NCBI GenBank assembly: GCA_902766515.1
Contig: CACXEB010000053.1
Location: 1 to 8,027 of the forward strand
Direction: 5' to 3'
From: an uncultured Eubacteriales bacterium
GTDB lineage: Bacteria; Bacillota_A; Clostridia; Christensenellales; Aristaeellaceae
DNA: 8,027 nucleotides
Of this stretch, positions 6,466 to 8,027 are shown piece after piece (the first letter of the stretch is position 1; each line of letters begins with the position of its first letter). The notes beneath the pieces were generated by a model. That model saw only the letters and a program-made list of their open reading frames with translations. It did not search any database and had not been told where the DNA came from. A program made the translations under genes and the position numbers.

Positions 6466-7614
6466 TCAGCGTTTTTTCAGGGACGGCAGCTGCTCGTTGA
6501 TGAACTTCTGCACGCACCGGGCGTATACCGCCGCGCCGTCGGCGTTGGGATGCATGGAATAATCGCTGACGAAGGCGCCGTCCTTCAGGTCCTCGTCCCG
6601 CGACCCGGTGATCACGGAGTTGATCAGCGCGACGCTCCGCCCGTTGGCGTCCACGGAATACGCGCCCCTGTTCCTGAACGCTTCCTCCACGGAGATGAAC
6701 CAGATGCTCATGCCCTCGCTCCGGCACTCGGCCACCACCTTCGCCAGCTCCCGGTTGAACTCCGCCACCGCCTCGTTGACGCGCCTCGCCTCGTTTTTGC
6801 TGAAGGGCAGTCCCCGGCCGTTTGAATCCAGCAGCTCCGGATAGCCCGCCACGAGGATGATCCCCCGCCGGCCGTTGGCCTCCCAGATGGTTTTATAACC
6901 CTGTTTGATTTGATTCCTGATCCCGGACTGATGATACTTCTTCCAGGCCTTCTCCAGGGCGGCCGGCAGGGAGTAGACGCCGTCGAAGAAATGGCTTCCC
7001 AGCGCCAGGTCGTTCAGGATATCCCGCAGGTGGTCCCCGCCAACGGCGGACGCCATGATGATCGAAGAAAACCCGACATCGTTCCCGCCCATCGTAACGG
7101 TGATATAATCCGCGTACATGCCGCGCGCCCTGAGCGCGTCCAGCACGCTGCACTGCGGCTCCAGCTTCCCCTTGCCGCTGTAGTTCTTGGGGATGACGGA
7201 CAGGAGGCCCCGCTTCCCGGAAGCGCCTCTTTTTTTATACTTCCGTACCTGCGGCTGCCTCAGGTGCTCCACCGTCGCCCCGGAAGCGGCCACAAAATAC
7301 CAGCTGCCCTGCGTCAGCGTCCCGTTGTAATACGTGCCGCGCCGGAGCCTGTTCAGCGGGACGCCGACCTCCGGGAACACCAGCAGCCCCGGCCAGCTGC
7401 GCTCGGACCGGTGCGCCAGCCAGTCGGGATTCCTGACCTTTTCCGATACATCGTCGTTCTGCCCGTAAAAGGGTTCGATCCCCTCGCCCGAGGAATAGCT
7501 GTCCCCCATCGAGACCACGATCAGGCCGCCGCGTCCGTCATCGGCAAACGCGCCGGTCCCGGTGAGCATTGCGCAAACAGTCAGGAGGATGAATACGCTG
7601 AGCGCTCTTTTCAT
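6466..7614 (-). CDS. Secreted SGNH/GDSL-family esterase (SEST-like)
   Basis: This 382-residue protein is a predicted exported ester hydrolase. Residues 1-24 are a type I signal peptide (hydrophobic FILLTVCAMLTGTG, cleavage after AFA). The SGNH blocks are all visible: GDSYSSGEG with nucleophile S39, oxyanion Gly G112 in AASGATVEH, N178 in TMGGNDVGF, and H355 in SMHPNADG. The GDSYS-GEG, GGNDVGF and HPN-DG pattern resembles SEST-like esterases from actinobacteria. The residue three before the His is Tyr, not the usual Asp, as expected for a Ser-His dyad (D351 is one position off). No lipobox, LPXTG or other anchor is seen, so release outside the cell is likely. It is the first gene of a probable operon with the GH2 enzyme, suggesting it deacylates a carbohydrate substrate, though lipid or other esters are possible. 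Start: MKR at 7614, with AAGGGGGG (7626-7633) 11 nt upstream. Confidence 0.9.
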   Translation of the reverse strand: MKRALSVFILLTVCAMLTGTGAFADDGRGGLIVVSMGDSYSSGEGIEPFYGQNDDVSEKVRNPDWLAHRSERSWPGLLVFPEVGVPLNRLRRGTYYNGTLTQGSWYFVAASGATVEHLRQPQVRKYKKRGASGKRGLLSVIPKNYSGKGKLEPQCSVLDALRARGMYADYITVTMGGNDVGFSSIIMASAVGGDHLRDILNDLALGSHFFDGVYSLPAALEKAWKKYHQSGIRNQIKQGYKTIWEANGRRGIILVAGYPELLDSNGRGLPFSKNEARRVNEAVAEFNRELAKVVAECRSEGMSIWFISVEEAFRNRGAYSVDANGRSVALINSVITGSRDEDLKDGAFVSDYSMHPNADGAAVYARCVQKFINEQLPSLKKR

Positions 7615-7650
7615 GGGTGGATGATCCCCCCTTGCACCTTTTTTCCGTTC

Positions 7651-7669
7651 CGGCGCCCGGCGGGCGCCG
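7651..7669 (-). other. GC-rich hairpin in the esterase mRNA leader
   Basis: An 8-bp perfect stem, CGGCGCCC (7651-7658) with GGGCGCCG (7662-7669), has a 3-nt loop and is overlapped by a 12-bp palindrome GCGCCGCGGCGC (7664-7675). On the minus strand it is followed by a purine-rich stretch rather than a T-run, so it is not an intrinsic terminator. It lies in the predicted leader about 18 nt upstream of the ribosome binding site, and could affect message stability or translation. Confidence 0.3.
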
Positions 7670-7683
7670 CGGCGCTTTCTTTC

Positions 7684-7703
7684 CCACAGTCATACCACAG
7701 TCA
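7684..7703. repeat. Tandem 9-bp repeat at the esterase transcription start
   Basis: CCACAGTCA occurs twice, at 7684-7692 and 7695-7703, with an 11-bp period (TGACTGTGG twice on the minus strand). One helical turn places both copies on the same DNA face, typical of tandem binding by response regulators or AraC-type activators. The repeats abut the -10 box and cover the expected start near 7696, where a bound protein would more likely repress than activate. Confidence 0.45.
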
Positions 7704-7731
7704 ATATATCATTTTATACCCCGCCGGTCAA
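7703..7731 (-). promoter_or_regulatory. Extended -10 sigma-A promoter of the esterase-GH2 operon
   Basis: On the minus strand TTGACC (7726-7731) is followed after 17 bp by TATATT (7703-7708), directly preceded by TGA, which makes an extended -10 (TGnTATATT). Predicted start is near 7696, giving a leader of about 80 nt to the ATG at 7614. No other good promoter is seen before the GH2 gene, so this one probably drives both genes. Confidence 0.7.
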
Positions 7732-7745
7732 CTGCCGGCGCGGTC

Positions 7746-7784
7746 AAAAAACGCCGCTGAAACGGGAGAAAAGTTTCAGCGGCG
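7746..7784 (-). terminator. Intrinsic terminator of the PPK2-family gene
   Basis: A perfect 12-bp stem pairs CGCCGCTGAAAC (7752-7763) with GTTTCAGCGGCG (7773-7784) around a 9-nt loop. On the minus strand the stem runs straight into TTTTTT (7746-7751). It begins 38 bp past the stop codon of the PPK2-family gene and ends just before the -35 box of the esterase promoter, cleanly separating the two transcription units. Confidence 0.9.
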
Positions 7785-7822
7785 CGGCCATTGTTTCCGG
7801 CGTAAGTCATCCTGCCTGTCTT

Positions 7823-8027
7823 TCAGTCCATCATCCGCTCAAAATGCTGCTCGCAGGCCTTTTCCAGCGCCTTGACAATGATTTTCAGCGTCCGGATACG
7901 GGCGTATTTTTTGTCGTTGGACTCGATGATGTACCACGGTGCGTTTTTGGTGCTGGTCTTCTGCAGCATTTCGTCCACGGCCACCTCGTACTGGCTCCAC
8001 TTGTCCCGGTTGCGCCAGTCCTCGTCC
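7823..8027 (-). CDS. PPK2-family polyphosphate kinase / polyphosphate:AMP phosphotransferase, C-terminal part
   Basis: Only the last 67 codons and the stop (7823-7825) are present; the gene continues past the right edge of the window. The minus-strand translation begins DEDWRNRDKWSQYEVAVDEM, continues with KTSTKNAPWYIIESNDKKYA, and ends ACEQHFERMMD. The spaced elements DW-NR-KW--Y--AV--ML--TST--APW-I-E-NDK-YARI are characteristic of the C-terminal part of PPK2 proteins, which move phosphate between polyphosphate and nucleotides in the cytoplasm. The Walker motifs would lie outside the window, so the class (PPK2 I-III or the two-domain AMP phosphotransferase) cannot be assigned and no symbol is given. 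The strong terminator at 7746-7784 ends this transcript. Confidence 0.88.
   Translation of the reverse strand, partial: DEDWRNRDKWSQYEVAVDEMLQKTSTKNAPWYIIESNDKKYARIRTLKIIVKALEKACEQHFERMMD

Noticed and set aside
4360..6825. An open frame of 821 codons on the plus strand opposite the GH2 and esterase genes, and a similar 573-codon one at 369-2090 opposite the AraC gene
   Set aside because: Their translations are low-complexity, rich in Gly/Pro/Ala/Arg/His/Val, match no family I recognise and lack convincing ribosome binding sites. Long open antisense frames are expected opposite GC-rich genes.

Overview
The window looks like a piece of a GC-rich Bacillota (Clostridia-type) genome, probably from a gut or rumen anaerobe. 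This is inferred from three things: strong GGAGG-type ribosome binding sites, near-consensus sigma-A promoters, and a gene mix of membrane-bound AraC regulator, GH2 glycosidase, secreted SGNH esterase and DUF234-type ATPase. The exact genus cannot be told from sequence reading alone.

Layout. Positions 1-131 carry no gene but hold a run of perfect stem-loops just past the 3' end of the first gene. Positions 132-2063 (minus) encode a two-TM, AraC-type transcriptional regulator. A 379-bp divergent intergenic region (2064-2442) holds back-to-back promoters, a LacI-type palindrome and an AT-rich inverted repeat. Positions 2443-3834 (plus) encode an archaeal-type P-loop ATPase with a winged helix and a C-terminal nuclease-like domain; it looks less GC-rich than its neighbours. 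After a short convergent gap with a GC stem-loop, two minus-strand genes follow as a likely operon: a secreted SGNH/GDSL esterase (6466-7614), read first, and then a GH2 beta-galactosidase-like enzyme (3898-6417). The operon has its own extended -10 promoter at 7703-7731. Upstream of it lies a strong intrinsic terminator that ends a PPK2-family gene, of which only the last 67 codons are in the window (7823-8027).

How they work together. The clearest theme is carbohydrate use: a secreted esterase that could remove acyl groups outside the cell, a cytoplasmic GH2 enzyme that would hydrolyse the imported glycoside, and a sensor-type AraC regulator of the class that often controls sugar import. 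The ATPase sits between the regulator and the operon on the opposite strand, and looks like an independent insertion. The PPK2 gene (polyphosphate/nucleotide metabolism) is separated by a terminator and appears unrelated. I see no complete novel multi-gene system. The parts most worth a second look are the regulatory DNA at 2090-2346, the hairpin cluster at 4-120, and the tandem repeat at the esterase promoter.
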